From Clostridium sp. (GTDB lineage Bacteria > Bacillota > Clostridia > Clostridiales > Clostridiaceae), in the NCBI GenBank assembly GCA_029257045.1, contig JARIDB010000113.1, positions 1 through 32,014 of the forward strand: 32,014 nucleotides of DNA, given 5' to 3'. The stretch's first letter is position 1; each line of letters begins with the position of its first letter. Positions 1 to 7,882 of this stretch are shown one piece after another. The notes below the pieces were generated by a model. That model was not told where the DNA came from, did no database searches, and saw nothing but the letters and a program-made list of their open reading frames with translations. A program made the position numbers and the translations under genes.

Positions 1-220
1 TTCCAACTTCAGTACATTCACCTATAAAGTTTGCTTGTAATCCATCCATAATTCTTGGATCTACATCTTTAGCTAATCCAACTCTATGTTCATCAGCCCA
101 TTGTAATTCTCCTGATTGTTCCATGAATTTATCAGATCCAGCGTGACAAATTGGGCATTCTGCTGGTGCAGTTTCACCTTCATATACATATCCACATATT
201 GTACAAACAAATTTTTTCAT
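1..220 (-). CDS. Reverse rubrerythrin, 5' part (cut by window edge)
   Basis: The gene starts with ATG at 220 and runs off the left edge, so only about 73 N-terminal residues are visible. The protein opens with a rubredoxin-like iron site, [14 protein letters not shown], followed by the second knuckle CPICHAG, giving two CxxC pairs for one FeS4 centre. It then reads [16 protein letters not shown] and [13 protein letters not shown], the start of the ferritin-like diiron domain. Rubredoxin before the diiron domain is the order of 'reverse' rubrerythrins, which in clostridia act as NADH-linked peroxidases in oxygen and peroxide defence. The RBS GGAGGA lies just upstream (about 228-234). The metal ligands of the diiron domain lie outside the window, so activity cannot be judged. 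Confidence 0.9.
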   Translation of the reverse strand, partial: MKKFVCTICGYVYEGETAPAECPICHAGSDKFMEQSGELQWADEHRVGLAKDVDPRIMDGLQANFIGECTEVG

Positions 221-290
221 AATTTTTTCCTCCTAATATCCACATTTATTTATATTACTTATTTTTATATAAGTTTTATTTGATGTATTT

Positions 291-319
291 ATTATATAAT
301 AATTATTATTGTTTGTAAA
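291..319 (-). promoter_or_regulatory. Sigma-A-type promoter of the rubrerythrin gene
   Basis: Read on the minus strand there is a -35 TTTACA (314-319) and a -10 TATAAT (291-296) separated by exactly 17 bases, about 70 bases upstream of the rubrerythrin start. It lies between the preceding gene's terminator and the RBS. No PerR-like operator was recognised with confidence. Confidence 0.6.
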
Positions 320-350
320 GAGATTTTCTTTAATTTTTTATCTAATTTAA

Positions 351-393
351 AAATAAAACAAAAAATCACAATTATTATAAAAAATTGTGATTT
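351..393 (-). terminator. Rho-independent terminator after the 153-aa gene
   Basis: Inverted repeat AAATCACAATT / AATTGTGATTT (363-373 with 383-393, 11 bp). On the minus strand it is followed by a T-rich tract, and it lies 14 bases past the stop codon of the 153-aa gene. Confidence 0.85.
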
Positions 394-406
394 CAATTTA
401 AACTAT

Positions 407-868
407 TTATGCTTTTTCAAAAATTATATCTTTTACCTTTGGCCAACTGTCTTTTTTACTAATAAGCTTAATCTTTATATTATTTACTTTTCTTTCATTT
501 AAAAGTATTTCAAAAAAACCTTTTTCTTCTTTAACATAACTTCCAAATAAAATCAATTCATCTTTATCTTTTTTAACTTCATATATCTCATAATATGTAA
601 ATTCCTTATTTATAGACGGATACTTTATTTTATTTATTAAAATATCTTTATTAAATTTATAAGTAAATTCTCTAAAAAAAACATTTTCAAAATTTTTTAA
701 AAAACAATTTTCTACATTACAATACTTCTTTTTTATTTTATGACCTTTTGTTATAGACAAAAAAATATCTATACTTTTTTTAGAAATTTTTAAGAATTCA
801 TCAAAATTAAAAAAACTTTCATATTGTACTGTAGTTGACACTATATCTTCAACCGACACACAATTCAT
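407..868 (-). CDS. Hypothetical protein, 153 aa
   Basis: I do not recognise this protein. It is lysine- and phenylalanine-rich and has no signal peptide, no clear transmembrane helix and no known catalytic motif. Its second half (about residues 75-150) alternates hydrophobic and charged residues, as in a beta-rich fold (for example KDELILFGSYVKEEKGFF). The gene is likely real: AAAGGAGG sits about ten bases before the ATG, the ORF is closed by a good terminator, and codon use matches its neighbours. It appears to be monocistronic, between the rubrerythrin gene and the pseudouridine synthase gene. Confidence 0.7.
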   Translation of the reverse strand: MNCVSVEDIVSTTVQYESFFNFDEFLKISKKSIDIFLSITKGHKIKKKYCNVENCFLKNFENVFFREFTYKFNKDILINKIKYPSINKEFTYYEIYEVKKDKDELILFGSYVKEEKGFFEILLNERKVNNIKIKLISKKDSWPKVKDIIFEKA

Positions 869-998
869 AATTTAATCCTTCCTCCTTTAAAATCACTAAA
901 TCACCATAATTAGCCTATTCTTTAATAATTTATACTATACTTATATTTTTATCCATTTTGGCTTTATTTTAAAGTCCTTATTTCTCCATAAATAGTCA

Positions 999-1024
999 TA
1001 AAAAAATAGGACTAAAGTCCTATT
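999..1024 (-). terminator. Terminator after the pseudouridine synthase gene
   Basis: Stem AATAGGACT / AGTCCTATT (1005-1013 with 1016-1024) with a two-base loop. On the minus strand the stem runs directly into T5-6. It sits 19 bases past the stop codon of the rluF-like gene. Confidence 0.85.
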
Positions 1025-1042
1025 ATACGATATTATTTTGTT

Positions 1043-1729
1043 TTAATTAACTTTTTCACTTAATATTAATAGTTCATCCTCATTAATATGCCTAAATCCT
1101 CCAATTTTCAATGTTTTTTTACTTAAATTAACAATTCTTATTCTATCTAATTTTACTACATTATATTTTAAAGCATTACACATTCTTCTAATTTGCCTAT
1201 TTAACCCCTGGGTTAGAATAATTCTAAAAGTTATTTCACTTACTTTCTCTAATTTGCAAGGTCTTGTTTTAATCCCTAATATTTCTACCCCCTTAGACAT
1301 CCTATTTAAAAACTCTTCATCATATTCTCTATCTAGGGTTACTTCATACTCTTTTTCATGATAATTATCAGAAGATAATATTATATTGGCTAAATCTCCA
1401 TCATTAGTTAAAATAATCAAACCTTGTGAATCCTTATCAAGACTTCCGACTGGAAACACATATTCACTAAAATTTAAAAAGTCTATAATATTATTTTCCT
1501 TTTCCTTTGAAGCTGTACAAATTATTCCTCTTGGCTTATTTAATAGGATATATATTTTTTCCTTTTTAACAACAGGAACTCCATCTAATAAAATTTTATC
1601 ATTTTCTTCTACCCATTGACCTTTTTCTGCAACTTTTCCATTAATTATTATTCTACCTTCTTCAATTACCCTATTAACTTCTCTCCTTGAACAATATCCG
1701 TAATTGCTAAGTAACTTATTTATTCTCAA
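1043..1729 (-). CDS. rluF: RluF-like 23S rRNA pseudouridine synthase (RsuA/RluB family)
   Basis: This protein converts a uridine in 23S rRNA to pseudouridine. Residues 1-50 form an S4 RNA-binding domain (RINKLLSNYGYCSRREVNR). The catalytic domain carries the family motif GSLDKDSQGL with nucleophile Asp98, followed by LTNDGDL. Residues HEKEYEVTLD, ILGIKTRPCK and TQGLNRQIRRMC follow the RluF branch closely (E. coli RluF targets U2604). The length of 228 aa is shorter than E. coli RluF because the basic C-terminal tail is missing. The start codon is TTG at 1727-1729, with GAGAGGA nine bases upstream; no ATG gives the S4 domain intact. It is followed by its own terminator. The exact target uridine is inferred from similarity. 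Confidence 0.85.
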   Translation of the reverse strand: MRINKLLSNYGYCSRREVNRVIEEGRIIINGKVAEKGQWVEENDKILLDGVPVVKKEKIYILLNKPRGIICTASKEKENNIIDFLNFSEYVFPVGSLDKDSQGLIILTNDGDLANIILSSDNYHEKEYEVTLDREYDEEFLNRMSKGVEILGIKTRPCKLEKVSEITFRIILTQGLNRQIRRMCNALKYNVVKLDRIRIVNLSKKTLKIGGFRHINEDELLILSEKVN

Positions 1730-1821
1730 ATCAAATTATCCTCTCTTTAATTGTGAATAGATACTTTAATACATAGATAATTGATTAAAATATATCTATA
1801 TATACTATAATCAATTTGCTG

Positions 1822-2619
1822 CTAAGCATTAATAGTTTTAAGGACAACTTCCTTTATAGCTTCTACTACTCCATTTTCGGTATTGCTCTTTGCTATAAAT
1901 CTAGAAACTTTTTTTAAATCTTCATGAGCATTTTCCATAGCATAGCTATAATATCCACTTTTCATTAATTCTAAATCATTTAAGTAATCTCCAAAGACCA
2001 TAGTTTCATCATAACCTATGTTTAAAGCTTTTTGAATTTTGCCCATAGAAACACCTTTATTGACATTATTAGCTGTTATATCAAGCCATATTTCTCCTGA
2101 TACTGTTACTTGTCCTAACTTATAAAAGTCTTTAAAATATTTATAACTATTTTCTTCAGAACCACTAAAATCACAAATTGTAACTTTCAAAATTTCATCT
2201 TCAATCTCTGTTATATCTTCTACTATTTCATATCTTTCATAATACTTTTTAGTTTCTTTAATAAGTCTTTCATCACTATTTTCTATGTAAGCTGATTTTT
2301 TACCACATAGGATAACATAAGAATTATCTATTTTTCTAGCAATATCAATTAGCTTTAACGCTAAATCTTTATCTAAACTATTAACTAAAAGTTCTTTACC
2401 TTTATAAACAACAAATGTTCCATTTTCCGCTATAAAAAGCATATTATCTTTTATCTTTTCAAACTTCTTCTCTAAGTTAAAATATTGTCTTCCACTTGCT
2501 GCTGCAAAAATAATATCTTTTTTTAATAATTCTTCATACACTTCATAAAATCCAGGGTTAATTTCACCCTTTTCATCTAATAAAGTTCCATCCATATCTG
2601 TTGCTATTAATTTTATCAT
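1822..2619 (-). CDS. Cof-type HAD-IIB phosphatase
   Basis: Haloacid dehalogenase superfamily phosphatase of the Cof/SupH type, probably acting on sugar phosphates or other small phosphorylated metabolites in the cytoplasm. Motif I is DMDGT with nucleophile Asp8 and acid/base Asp10. Motif II is Ser42 in AASGR, motif III Lys188 in NKG, and motif IV GDYLNDLE with Asp211 and Asp215. The type IIB cap lies between about 80 and 180, and IWLDITANNVNKG is the usual cap-to-core signature. The full length of 265 aa is normal. The RBS AAAGGAG precedes the ATG by 6-7 bases. The substrate cannot be told from sequence. A second, distinct Cof-type gene lies at 23.7 kb. Confidence 0.88.
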   Translation of the reverse strand: MIKLIATDMDGTLLDEKGEINPGFYEVYEELLKKDIIFAAASGRQYFNLEKKFEKIKDNMLFIAENGTFVVYKGKELLVNSLDKDLALKLIDIARKIDNSYVILCGKKSAYIENSDERLIKETKKYYERYEIVEDITEIEDEILKVTICDFSGSEENSYKYFKDFYKLGQVTVSGEIWLDITANNVNKGVSMGKIQKALNIGYDETMVFGDYLNDLELMKSGYYSYAMENAHEDLKKVSRFIAKSNTENGVVEAIKEVVLKTINA

Positions 2620-2960
2620 TTAACTTCTCCTTTATATCTCATTAACATATACTACTATATTGTATCAATAATTACTATTTTTCAATCCTTTTATATTAGT
2701 ATCTTTAGCATATTAAGGAACTTAACATCAAACCTTTTATCTTTTTTATAATAAATACTTTTATATAATAACTTTATCTAAATTATATCTTTATTTTTTC
2801 CCTTCCTTAGTTTACAATTAAAAGTAAAACTAGCATATTATTATACAATTTTGTGCATAATTCTACTAAAGCGTATAATAACAATTTTTTTAATTTAAAT
2901 AATAAATAAATATACTATTGTATTTATTTAAATAGATAGATTTGTAGGAGAGATATTAAT
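2620..2960. other. Intergenic region between divergent HAD phosphatase and glnS genes
   Basis: About 340 bases, extremely AT-rich. It contains the glnS promoter near its right end and presumably a minus-strand promoter for the phosphatase at the left. I see no T-box, tRNA-like structure, ORF or strong hairpin here. Confidence 0.5.
2851..2879 (+). promoter_or_regulatory. Promoter of glnS
   Basis: TTGTGC (2851-2856) and a perfect TATAAT (2874-2879) with a 17-base spacer, about 80 bases before the glnS start. The short leader leaves no room for a T-box. Confidence 0.65.
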
Positions 2961-4619
2961 ATGTCAAATGAAATTAATTCATCTAATTTTATCAGAAATA
3001 TAATAATTGAAGATTTAGAAAATAAAAAACATAACACAATTATAACTCGTTTCCCACCAGAGCCAAATGGTTACTTACACATAGGTCACGCTAAATCTAT
3101 AGTTTTAAACTCTGGTTTGGCTTCTGAATTTGAGGGAAAGTTTAATTTAAGATTTGATGATACTAACCCAACTAAGGAAGATACAGAATATGTAGAATCA
3201 ATTAAAGAAGATGTTAAATGGCTTGGTGGTAATTGGGATGAAATTTATTTTGCTTCTAATTACTTTGATATAATATATGATAAAGCTCAGCTTTTAATCA
3301 AAAAAGGATTAGCTTATGTATGTGATTTATCAGCAGAAGAAATGAAAGAATATAGAGGAACTTTAACAGAGCCAGGTAAGGAAAGTCCTTATAGAAATAG
3401 ATCTGTTGAAGAAAGCCTTGATTTATTAGAAAGAATGAAAAATGGAGAATTTGCTGATGGTCAAAAGGTTTTAAGAGCTAAAATTGATATGACTTCTGCA
3501 AATATTAATATGAGAGACCCTATTATTTATAGAATTGCTCATGCAACTCACCATAACACAGGAGATAAATGGTGCATCTATCCAATGTATGACTTTGCTC
3601 ATCCACTAGAAGATGCTATTGAAGGAATAACTCACTCAATTTGTACTCTTGAATTTGAAGACCATAGACCTTTATATGATTGGTTTGTTAAAGAATGTGA
3701 AATGGAACACACTCCAAGACAAATAGAATTTGCAAGATTAAACATTACTAATACTGTTATGAGTAAAAGAAAACTTAAACAATTAGTTGATGAGAAAATA
3801 GTTGATGGATGGGATGATCCAAGAATGCCTACAATTTCTGGCCTTAGAAGAAAAGGCTATACACCAGAAGCTATAAGAAACTTCTGTGGTGCTATTGGAG
3901 TTTCAAAAGCAAACTCTGTTGTAGATTCACAAATGCTTGAATACTTTATAAGAGAGGATTTACAACTTAAAGCAAATTCAGCTATGGCCATAATGAAACC
4001 TTTAAAAGTAGTTATAACTAACTACCCAGAAGATCAAACTGAAATGTTACCAGTACCTAATAATTCTAAAAATGAAGAATCTGGTGTGAGAGAAGTTCCA
4101 TTTTCTAGAGAAATATATATTGAAGAAGATGACTTTATGGAAGTTCCAATTAAAAAGTATTTCAGATTATTCCCTGGAAACGAAGTTAGATTAATGGGTG
4201 CTTACTTCATTAAATGTAACGAAGTTATTAAAGATGAAAATGGAAATGTAGTTGAATTACACTGTACTTATGATCCAGAAACTAAGAGTGGTTCAGGATT
4301 TACAGGAAGAAAAGTTAAAGGAACTATTCACTGGATAGATGCTAAAACAGCAGTTCCCTCTGAATTTAGATTATATGAACCATTAATATTAGATGATGCT
4401 CCAGAAAATGAAGGAAAACACTTCCTTGAACAAATAAATCCAAATTCTATTGAAATATTAAATGGATACCTTGAAGCTACAACTGCTAAGTTTGCAAAAC
4501 CTCAAGATAAATTCCAATTAGTAAGAAATGGTTTCTTTAATATAGATACTAAATATACTACTGATGATAAATTAGTATTTAATAGAATTATATCTTTAAA
4601 GAGTTCTTTTAAGTTATAA
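2961..4619 (+). CDS. glnS: Glutaminyl-tRNA synthetase
   Basis: Class I aminoacyl-tRNA synthetase that charges tRNA-Gln directly with glutamine in the cytoplasm. The HIGH signature appears as [15 protein letters not shown] (HIGH at 40-43) and the KMSKS equivalent as VMSKRKL (267-271). The C-terminal half (about 340-552) is the beta-barrel anticodon-binding region. The 552-aa length matches bacterial GlnRS. The GlnRS-specific PEPNG form of the motif separates it from the GluRS encoded at 8.4-10.1 kb, which reads APSPTG. An AGGAGAG RBS lies 7-8 bases before the ATG. It is monocistronic, with its own promoter and terminator. Many Firmicutes lack GlnRS and use GatCAB transamidation; possession of glnS is known in several Clostridium species. 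Confidence 0.97.
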   Translation: MSNEINSSNFIRNIIIEDLENKKHNTIITRFPPEPNGYLHIGHAKSIVLNSGLASEFEGKFNLRFDDTNPTKEDTEYVESIKEDVKWLGGNWDEIYFASNYFDIIYDKAQLLIKKGLAYVCDLSAEEMKEYRGTLTEPGKESPYRNRSVEESLDLLERMKNGEFADGQKVLRAKIDMTSANINMRDPIIYRIAHATHHNTGDKWCIYPMYDFAHPLEDAIEGITHSICTLEFEDHRPLYDWFVKECEMEHTPRQIEFARLNITNTVMSKRKLKQLVDEKIVDGWDDPRMPTISGLRRKGYTPEAIRNFCGAIGVSKANSVVDSQMLEYFIREDLQLKANSAMAIMKPLKVVITNYPEDQTEMLPVPNNSKNEESGVREVPFSREIYIEEDDFMEVPIKKYFRLFPGNEVRLMGAYFIKCNEVIKDENGNVVELHCTYDPETKSGSGFTGRKVKGTIHWIDAKTAVPSEFRLYEPLILDDAPENEGKHFLEQINPNSIEILNGYLEATTAKFAKPQDKFQLVRNGFFNIDTKYTTDDKLVFNRIISLKSSFKL

Positions 4620-4626
4620 GATAAAA

Positions 4627-4675
4627 AAGACTGTTATGCAAATTCTGTATAACAGTCTTCTTATTTGTATTGATT
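4627..4675 (+). terminator. Terminator after glnS
   Basis: Perfect 11-bp stem AAGACTGTTAT / ATAACAGTCTT (4627-4637 with 4649-4659), followed by CTTATTTG and a later T7 tract, beginning eight bases after the glnS stop codon. Confidence 0.85.
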
Positions 4676-4734
4676 TTTTTGCTAAATAATTATAAACTAT
4701 TTAATGTTATAAATTTTACACTGGAGGAATGATT

Positions 4735-5337
4735 ATGAGAACACTAATTAGTATAACCTTAGCTGTTATTATTGGTGGATTAATAGGATGGATTACAAAT
4801 ATATTAGCAATTAAACTTTTATTTAGACCTTTAAATCCAATTAAAATCCCAATACTTAATTTTGAAATATGGGGACTTATCCCTAAAAGAAAAAAAGAAA
4901 TTGCAACAAATATCGGTGAAGTTGTTTCCACTGAGCTTCTTTCAATAGATGATATTGTTAACCAAGCTTTTAAAGCTGAGGATAAAGAAGATTTTAATAC
5001 ATATATATCAGACAAAATAAAAAATGTAATTAACGAAAAACTAGAAGCTATTCCAATTACTTTTAGAATGATGGCTGGCCCATTTATTGATGATATTTTA
5101 AATAAAGAAGTACCTTCTGTTGTTGAGAATATTGGATCTGACCTAATTGATAAAATTAAAGATAAGGTTGAAATAGAAAAAATAGTAGAAGATAAAATAA
5201 ATGAACTTGATTTACTTAAACTTGAAGATATTATATTAAAGGTTGCTAAAAAGGAGTTAACCCAAATTGAATATTGGGGGTTATTCTTAGGTGCTACTAT
5301 TGGTTTAATTCAAGGATTACTTGGGTTATTAATCTAA
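4735..5337 (+). CDS. DUF445 family membrane protein
   Basis: Short-form DUF445 protein of about 200 aa with unknown biochemical role. An N-terminal membrane segment leads into the family signature GWITNILAIKLLFRP. A long charged amphipathic region rich in Lys, Glu and Asp follows (about 60-170), and a C-terminal hydrophobic segment (WGLFLGATIGLIQGLLGLLI) closes the protein. This gives a two-anchor topology with a helical soluble middle. Two ATGs are possible at 4729 and 4735. GGAGGA ends at 4728, so the ATG at 4729 abuts it while 4735 has a normal 6-base spacing; I therefore chose 4735. No clear terminator follows. Instead a long repeat hairpin begins five bases after the stop. Confidence 0.85.
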   Translation: MRTLISITLAVIIGGLIGWITNILAIKLLFRPLNPIKIPILNFEIWGLIPKRKKEIATNIGEVVSTELLSIDDIVNQAFKAEDKEDFNTYISDKIKNVINEKLEAIPITFRMMAGPFIDDILNKEVPSVVENIGSDLIDKIKDKVEIEKIVEDKINELDLLKLEDIILKVAKKELTQIEYWGLFLGATIGLIQGLLGLLI

Positions 5338-5342
5338 AAAAG

Positions 5343-5410
5343 GTGAACATATAATAATTTGCTTTTGACCTCTCTTCGCTCCAAGTCATCGCAAACCATT
5401 ATATGTTCAC
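5343..5410. repeat. Long palindromic repeat element (GTGAACATATAAT arms)
   Basis: Perfect 13-bp outer arms GTGAACATATAAT (5343-5355) and ATTATATGTTCAC (5398-5410) enclose further nested pairing, TTTGC with GCAAA and TGAC with GTCA. The interior is richer in GC than its surroundings. There is no T tract after it, so it is not a convincing terminator. The left arm with its TAAAAAA flank recurs at 10,179 and 20,773, suggesting a dispersed intergenic repeat family. Confidence 0.6.
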
Positions 5411-5494
5411 TTAAAGTAAAGGAATATGTACCTCTTTACATTCGGTAGATGAGCTTTCACACTAAGTTTTCAATCCTAAGGATGAAAATTATAA
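5411..5494 (+). repeat. Structured GC-enriched intergenic segment (possible element remnant, copy 1)
   Basis: Contains a small hairpin GTAAAG / CTTTAC (5416-5421 with 5434-5439) and ends in CACTAAGTTTTCAATCCTAA, which resembles the ends of the segments at 6,451-6,562 and 13,784-13,905. There is no ORF inside. Origin in a decayed IS200/IS605-type end is only a guess. Confidence 0.3.
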
Positions 5495-5519
5495 AAAGAG
5501 GATGAAAATCATCCTCTTT
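5484..5519 (-). terminator. Terminator after the 59-aa gene
   Basis: Perfect 11-bp stem AAAGAGGATGA / TCATCCTCTTT (5495-5505 with 5509-5519) with a 3-base loop. On the minus strand it is followed by TTATAATTTT. It begins three bases after the stop codon of the 59-aa gene. Confidence 0.8.
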
Positions 5520-5521
5520 AT

Positions 5522-5701
5522 CTACTTATTTATTGCCCAATAACAACGTTTAGGTGAAGTTATTTTCTCTTCCTTTTTCAGCTTGTCCATAACCTTTGTA
5601 ACTTCTTTTTTATCTACTCCAGTTTTTGTTGAAACTATAGTAGCATTCATTGGCTCCTCATTTTTTTCAAAGCATTCTAATATTACATTATAGTTCTCCA
5701 T
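5522..5701 (-). CDS. Small winged-helix-like protein, 59 aa
   Basis: Short gene found by reading the minus strand, with ATG at 5699-5701 and TAG at 5522-5524. The protein begins MENYNVILECFEKNEEPMN and continues with ATIVSTKTGVDKKEVTKVMD, then KLKKEEKITSPKRCYWAI. The pattern is helix, turn, recognition-like helix (TGVDKKEVTKVMDKLKKEEKI) and a short wing ending in RCYW, which resembles small MarR/DprA-type winged-helix modules of clostridia. RBS-like AGGGAGAAG lies just before the ATG, and a strong terminator lies right after the stop. It could act as a small DNA-binding regulator. The family is inferred from pattern only. Confidence 0.7.
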   Translation of the reverse strand: MENYNVILECFEKNEEPMNATIVSTKTGVDKKEVTKVMDKLKKEEKITSPKRCYWAINK

Positions 5702-5793
5702 AATCTTCTCCCTTTCTTATATAAAGTTTATTTTCTTACTATAATTTTACATAATATAAAGATAAAATCAATCTTTTCTAAATATTGGCCCTA

Positions 5794-5956
5794 TCATTTT
5801 ACTATAATTTCTATTAATAATAATAAGTTTCCTAATACTACATGCCATACTTCCCTAAGTCCTAAGCTTATGCTAATATATATTAAAATAAAACCAAATA
5901 TTAAAATAAAGGATAATAAGCAAAAAATAGTTTTCTATTGTATTTATGTTATTCAT
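5794..5956 (-). pseudogene. Small hydrophobic membrane ORF, apparently frame-disrupted
   Basis: ATG at 5954-5956 sits 9 bases after AGGAGA, and this RBS overlaps the stop codon of the upstream 109-aa gene, which suggests translational coupling. The ATG frame (MNNINTIENYF...) ends after 27 codons. The neighbouring frame, which has no start codon of its own, encodes a coherent membrane peptide: TIFCLLSFILIFGFILIYIS, then LGLREVWHVVLGNLLLL, ending at TGA 5794-5796. Total length is 163 nt, and removing one A from the run in GAAAAC (about 5926-5931) would join both parts into a protein of about 53 aa with two membrane helices. It is either a genuine frameshift mutation, programmed slippage, or chance. 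Confidence 0.4.
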
Positions 5957-5969
5957 AAATAATATTCTC

Positions 5970-6299
5970 CTAAAAAATCAACTCTATATCTTCTATATTT
6001 TCTATTTTCATAATTTTAACTTTCTCAATTTCCTTTTTATCTTTATACCTTATCTTTATCCATTCATCATCAGATTCTATAACATCACATTCTACATCAG
6101 TACCACCACTAAAAAATGCTTCCTCACATTTTATTAGACATCTATGTCCATTTAAATCACTTATTAATTTTGACATGGCATTTTCCCCTTTCCCATTTCT
6201 CTTTATAGCTATCAATTGCTTTTCAAGTTTCTTAATCTTTGAAGGATAACTACTATAAGTCATAATTAATACAAAGGCTATAAGTCCAAAATACTCCAT
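5970..6299 (-). CDS. Membrane-anchored small protein, 109 aa
   Basis: I do not recognise a named family. Residues 1-18 (MEYFGLIAFVLIMTYSSY) form one N-terminal membrane helix. A basic, helical linker follows (KIKKLEKQLIAIKRNGKGE). The soluble domain (about 45-109) looks like a small beta barrel: LISDLNGHRCLIKCEEAF, then FSGGTDVECDVIESDDEWIK, with alternating hydrophobics up to IENIEDIELIF. This resembles Sm- or SH3-like folds, but only by pattern. RBS AGGAG precedes the ATG by a few bases. Its stop codon overlaps the RBS of the small hydrophobic ORF downstream, so the two were probably expressed as a pair. Confidence 0.75.
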   Translation of the reverse strand: MEYFGLIAFVLIMTYSSYPSKIKKLEKQLIAIKRNGKGENAMSKLISDLNGHRCLIKCEEAFFSGGTDVECDVIESDDEWIKIRYKDKKEIEKVKIMKIENIEDIELIF

Positions 6300-6386
6300 A
6301 AAACTCCTCCATTTCGAAGTTATTTCTTCTATAATTTATTATACACTAGAATCCTCTTTTGTATATATTTTACTATTTAGTAATGC

Positions 6387-6417
6387 TAAAAAAGACCTTA
6401 CCACATTAGTAAGGTCT
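6387..6417 (-). terminator. Terminator downstream of the PadR/DUF2812 pair
   Basis: Perfect 9-bp stem AGACCTTAC / GTAAGGTCT (6393-6401 with 6409-6417), followed on the minus strand by T6. It is a near copy of the gltX terminator at 8,333-8,361. It lies about 155 bases past the DUF2812 stop codon. Confidence 0.8.
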
Positions 6418-6444
6418 ATATAAATTTAAAACTTTGCTTTTATA
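6388..6444. repeat. Direct repeat, copy A: duplicate of the gltX 3' UTR/terminator
   Basis: About 57 bases that align over their whole length with 8,333-8,389, the last bases of gltX plus its terminator. Shared blocks include TTAGTAAGGTCT, ATAAA, TTTAAAA and TTTGCTTTTATA; only a few substitutions and one indel separate them. Both copies are in the same orientation and bound the PadR/DUF2812 genes. Confidence 0.65.
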
Positions 6445-6450
6445 ATTATA

Positions 6451-6562
6451 GTTTATTCATGCCAGGAGGTTCTTACGAAAGTGTTTCTCAGAGCTTATAG
6501 TTCATTGTAGACAGCCTCCACTCAAGATCTATAAAGTTTCATTCAGTTGTATTAATCCTAAT
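6451..6562 (+). repeat. Structured GC-enriched intergenic segment (possible element remnant, copy 2)
   Basis: Distal GGAGG (6465-6469) can pair with CCTCC (6515-6519), enclosing a GC-richer interior. The right end reads CATTCAGTTGTATTAATCCT (6540-6559), closely like CATTCAGTGGGGGATTAAAC at 13,877. There is no ORF. Such a layout would fit the right end or guide-RNA region of an IS200/IS605-type element, but no transposase or TnpB sequence is present. Confidence 0.35.
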
Positions 6563-6573
6563 TGTTAATGTAT

Positions 6574-7881
6574 TTACTTAAATAACTTTTTATAAACTAT
6601 ATTAATTAATTCATCTTCACTTAAATTATCAATCGTTGATATTTCTATCATTTTATTAGGAGAAATTATTATATATTCATGCCCATGCTCATTCATATAA
6701 CCCTTTATATCATTTGGTAAATTAGTTTCTACCTCTATATACTCTACGCCAATTTTATTAACAAAGTTTATTTTCTTATTGAAATTATACTTAACTGGCC
6801 ACTCATATTTACTTTCAAACAAACTATAGCTTAAATAAACCTTTTCTCCTTCATTACTATAAAACATATATGATGCTATAGGAGATTTTTCTCTATTTAT
6901 ATACAAATCTTCATTCCTATTTTTATCATCAAAATCCTTAAGGGTTAATATTGCATCATCCTTATGATTATAATCTTTTATTGTTATATTTCTAAAAATC
7001 ATATTATTTAAAATAAAAACCATTAACAATACTAGTATTAAATATACAGCACTAATTATAATCTTATTATTTTTATAATTCTTATTTTTATAATTCTTAT
7101 TTTTAATAAAACGCATAATATAATTAGTTAAAAGTACTGGTAATACAATACCAATTACTAACTTTGCCATGGCTACTATGTTTGAATTGCTTTTTATAAT
7201 AAGTTCTAATAATACTAAAAGTATTATTGGTGTTAATACTTTATAAATTATTCTTTTTATTGAAATGCTAACTTTAAACTTATAGGATACTTTTTTATCT
7301 TCATTTAAACTTCTCTTTCCTTTAATACTCAGCACAATAAATCCTATTATTCCTAGTATCTCATGTATTGCAAAAATACTAACAAATAAAAGACTTCCTA
7401 AACTTAATAAGCTTGCTAAAAAATGTGCGTTATTACTTCCCACTGTTAAAATATATTGAGTAAATAAAAGACAGATCAAAGTTATAAAATTTAAGCAAAC
7501 ATATTTTAATGATGCTTTTCTAATAGTATTAAACTTTTCTGTTTCATCAGTATGAATTTCTACCTTATCTTTGTTGTATTCACTACAATAAACTTGTATT
7601 TTTTCTCTTTCACAAACAAAGTTCCAACCAGCTTCCTTACAATATTCTCTATACTCTACAGCTTTATTACTATCTTTTCCATCAAAAAATGATACACTAT
7701 CCATTATATCTACTGAGTATTTTAAATTCTTAGGTTCACCTTTTTTAAACTTTAGATATGCTCCCATCATGTCATCTAGTATCCATCCCCTTGATGCCAT
7801 TTTTTCTAAATACTCTTCCAAATGTTCATACTCATATGGTAAAAAGTTATATATAACCCACTTATTATTTATAAAATTCAT
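6574..7881 (-). CDS. DUF2812 domain membrane protein
   Basis: Residues 1-110 form the DUF2812 domain (NNKWVIYNFLPYEYEHLEEY, MASRGWILDDM, then YREYCKEAGWNFVCEREKIQVY). About five membrane segments follow between residues 125 and 295 (for example FITLICLLFTQYILT and IIYKVLTPIILLVLL). The C-terminal part (about 300-435) is a hydrophilic, probably extracytoplasmic domain. DUF2812 proteins are typically encoded with a PadR repressor, as here: the padR stop and this ATG are one base apart and the RBS GAGGGAG lies inside the end of padR, so translation is coupled. The function is unknown; control by PadR suggests an envelope-related response. Confidence 0.88.
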   Translation of the reverse strand: MNFINNKWVIYNFLPYEYEHLEEYLEKMASRGWILDDMMGAYLKFKKGEPKNLKYSVDIMDSVSFFDGKDSNKAVEYREYCKEAGWNFVCEREKIQVYCSEYNKDKVEIHTDETEKFNTIRKASLKYVCLNFITLICLLFTQYILTVGSNNAHFLASLLSLGSLLFVSIFAIHEILGIIGFIVLSIKGKRSLNEDKKVSYKFKVSISIKRIIYKVLTPIILLVLLELIIKSNSNIVAMAKLVIGIVLPVLLTNYIMRFIKNKNYKNKNYKNNKIIISAVYLILVLLMVFILNNMIFRNITIKDYNHKDDAILTLKDFDDKNRNEDLYINREKSPIASYMFYSNEGEKVYLSYSLFESKYEWPVKYNFNKKINFVNKIGVEYIEVETNLPNDIKGYMNEHGHEYIIISPNKMIEISTIDNLSEDELINIVYKKLFK

Positions 7882-7882
7882 C

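Noticed and set aside
1760-1815. ATTGATTA / TAATCAAT inverted repeat after the first HAD gene as terminator
   Set aside because: Only A/T-rich pairing with a long loop and no T tract following. Too weak to call.
4716-5015. Minus-strand ORF of 99 codons opposite DUF445
   Set aside because: Lies wholly within the antisense of a well-supported gene, with no RBS and no recognisable product. The same reasoning excludes the antisense ORFs at 1,386, 5,946, 13,580, 19,951, 24,337 and 31,341.
5343-5410. Palindromic element as terminator of the DUF445 gene
   Set aside because: Long stem but no T tract on either side, and its left arm recurs elsewhere in non-terminator settings.
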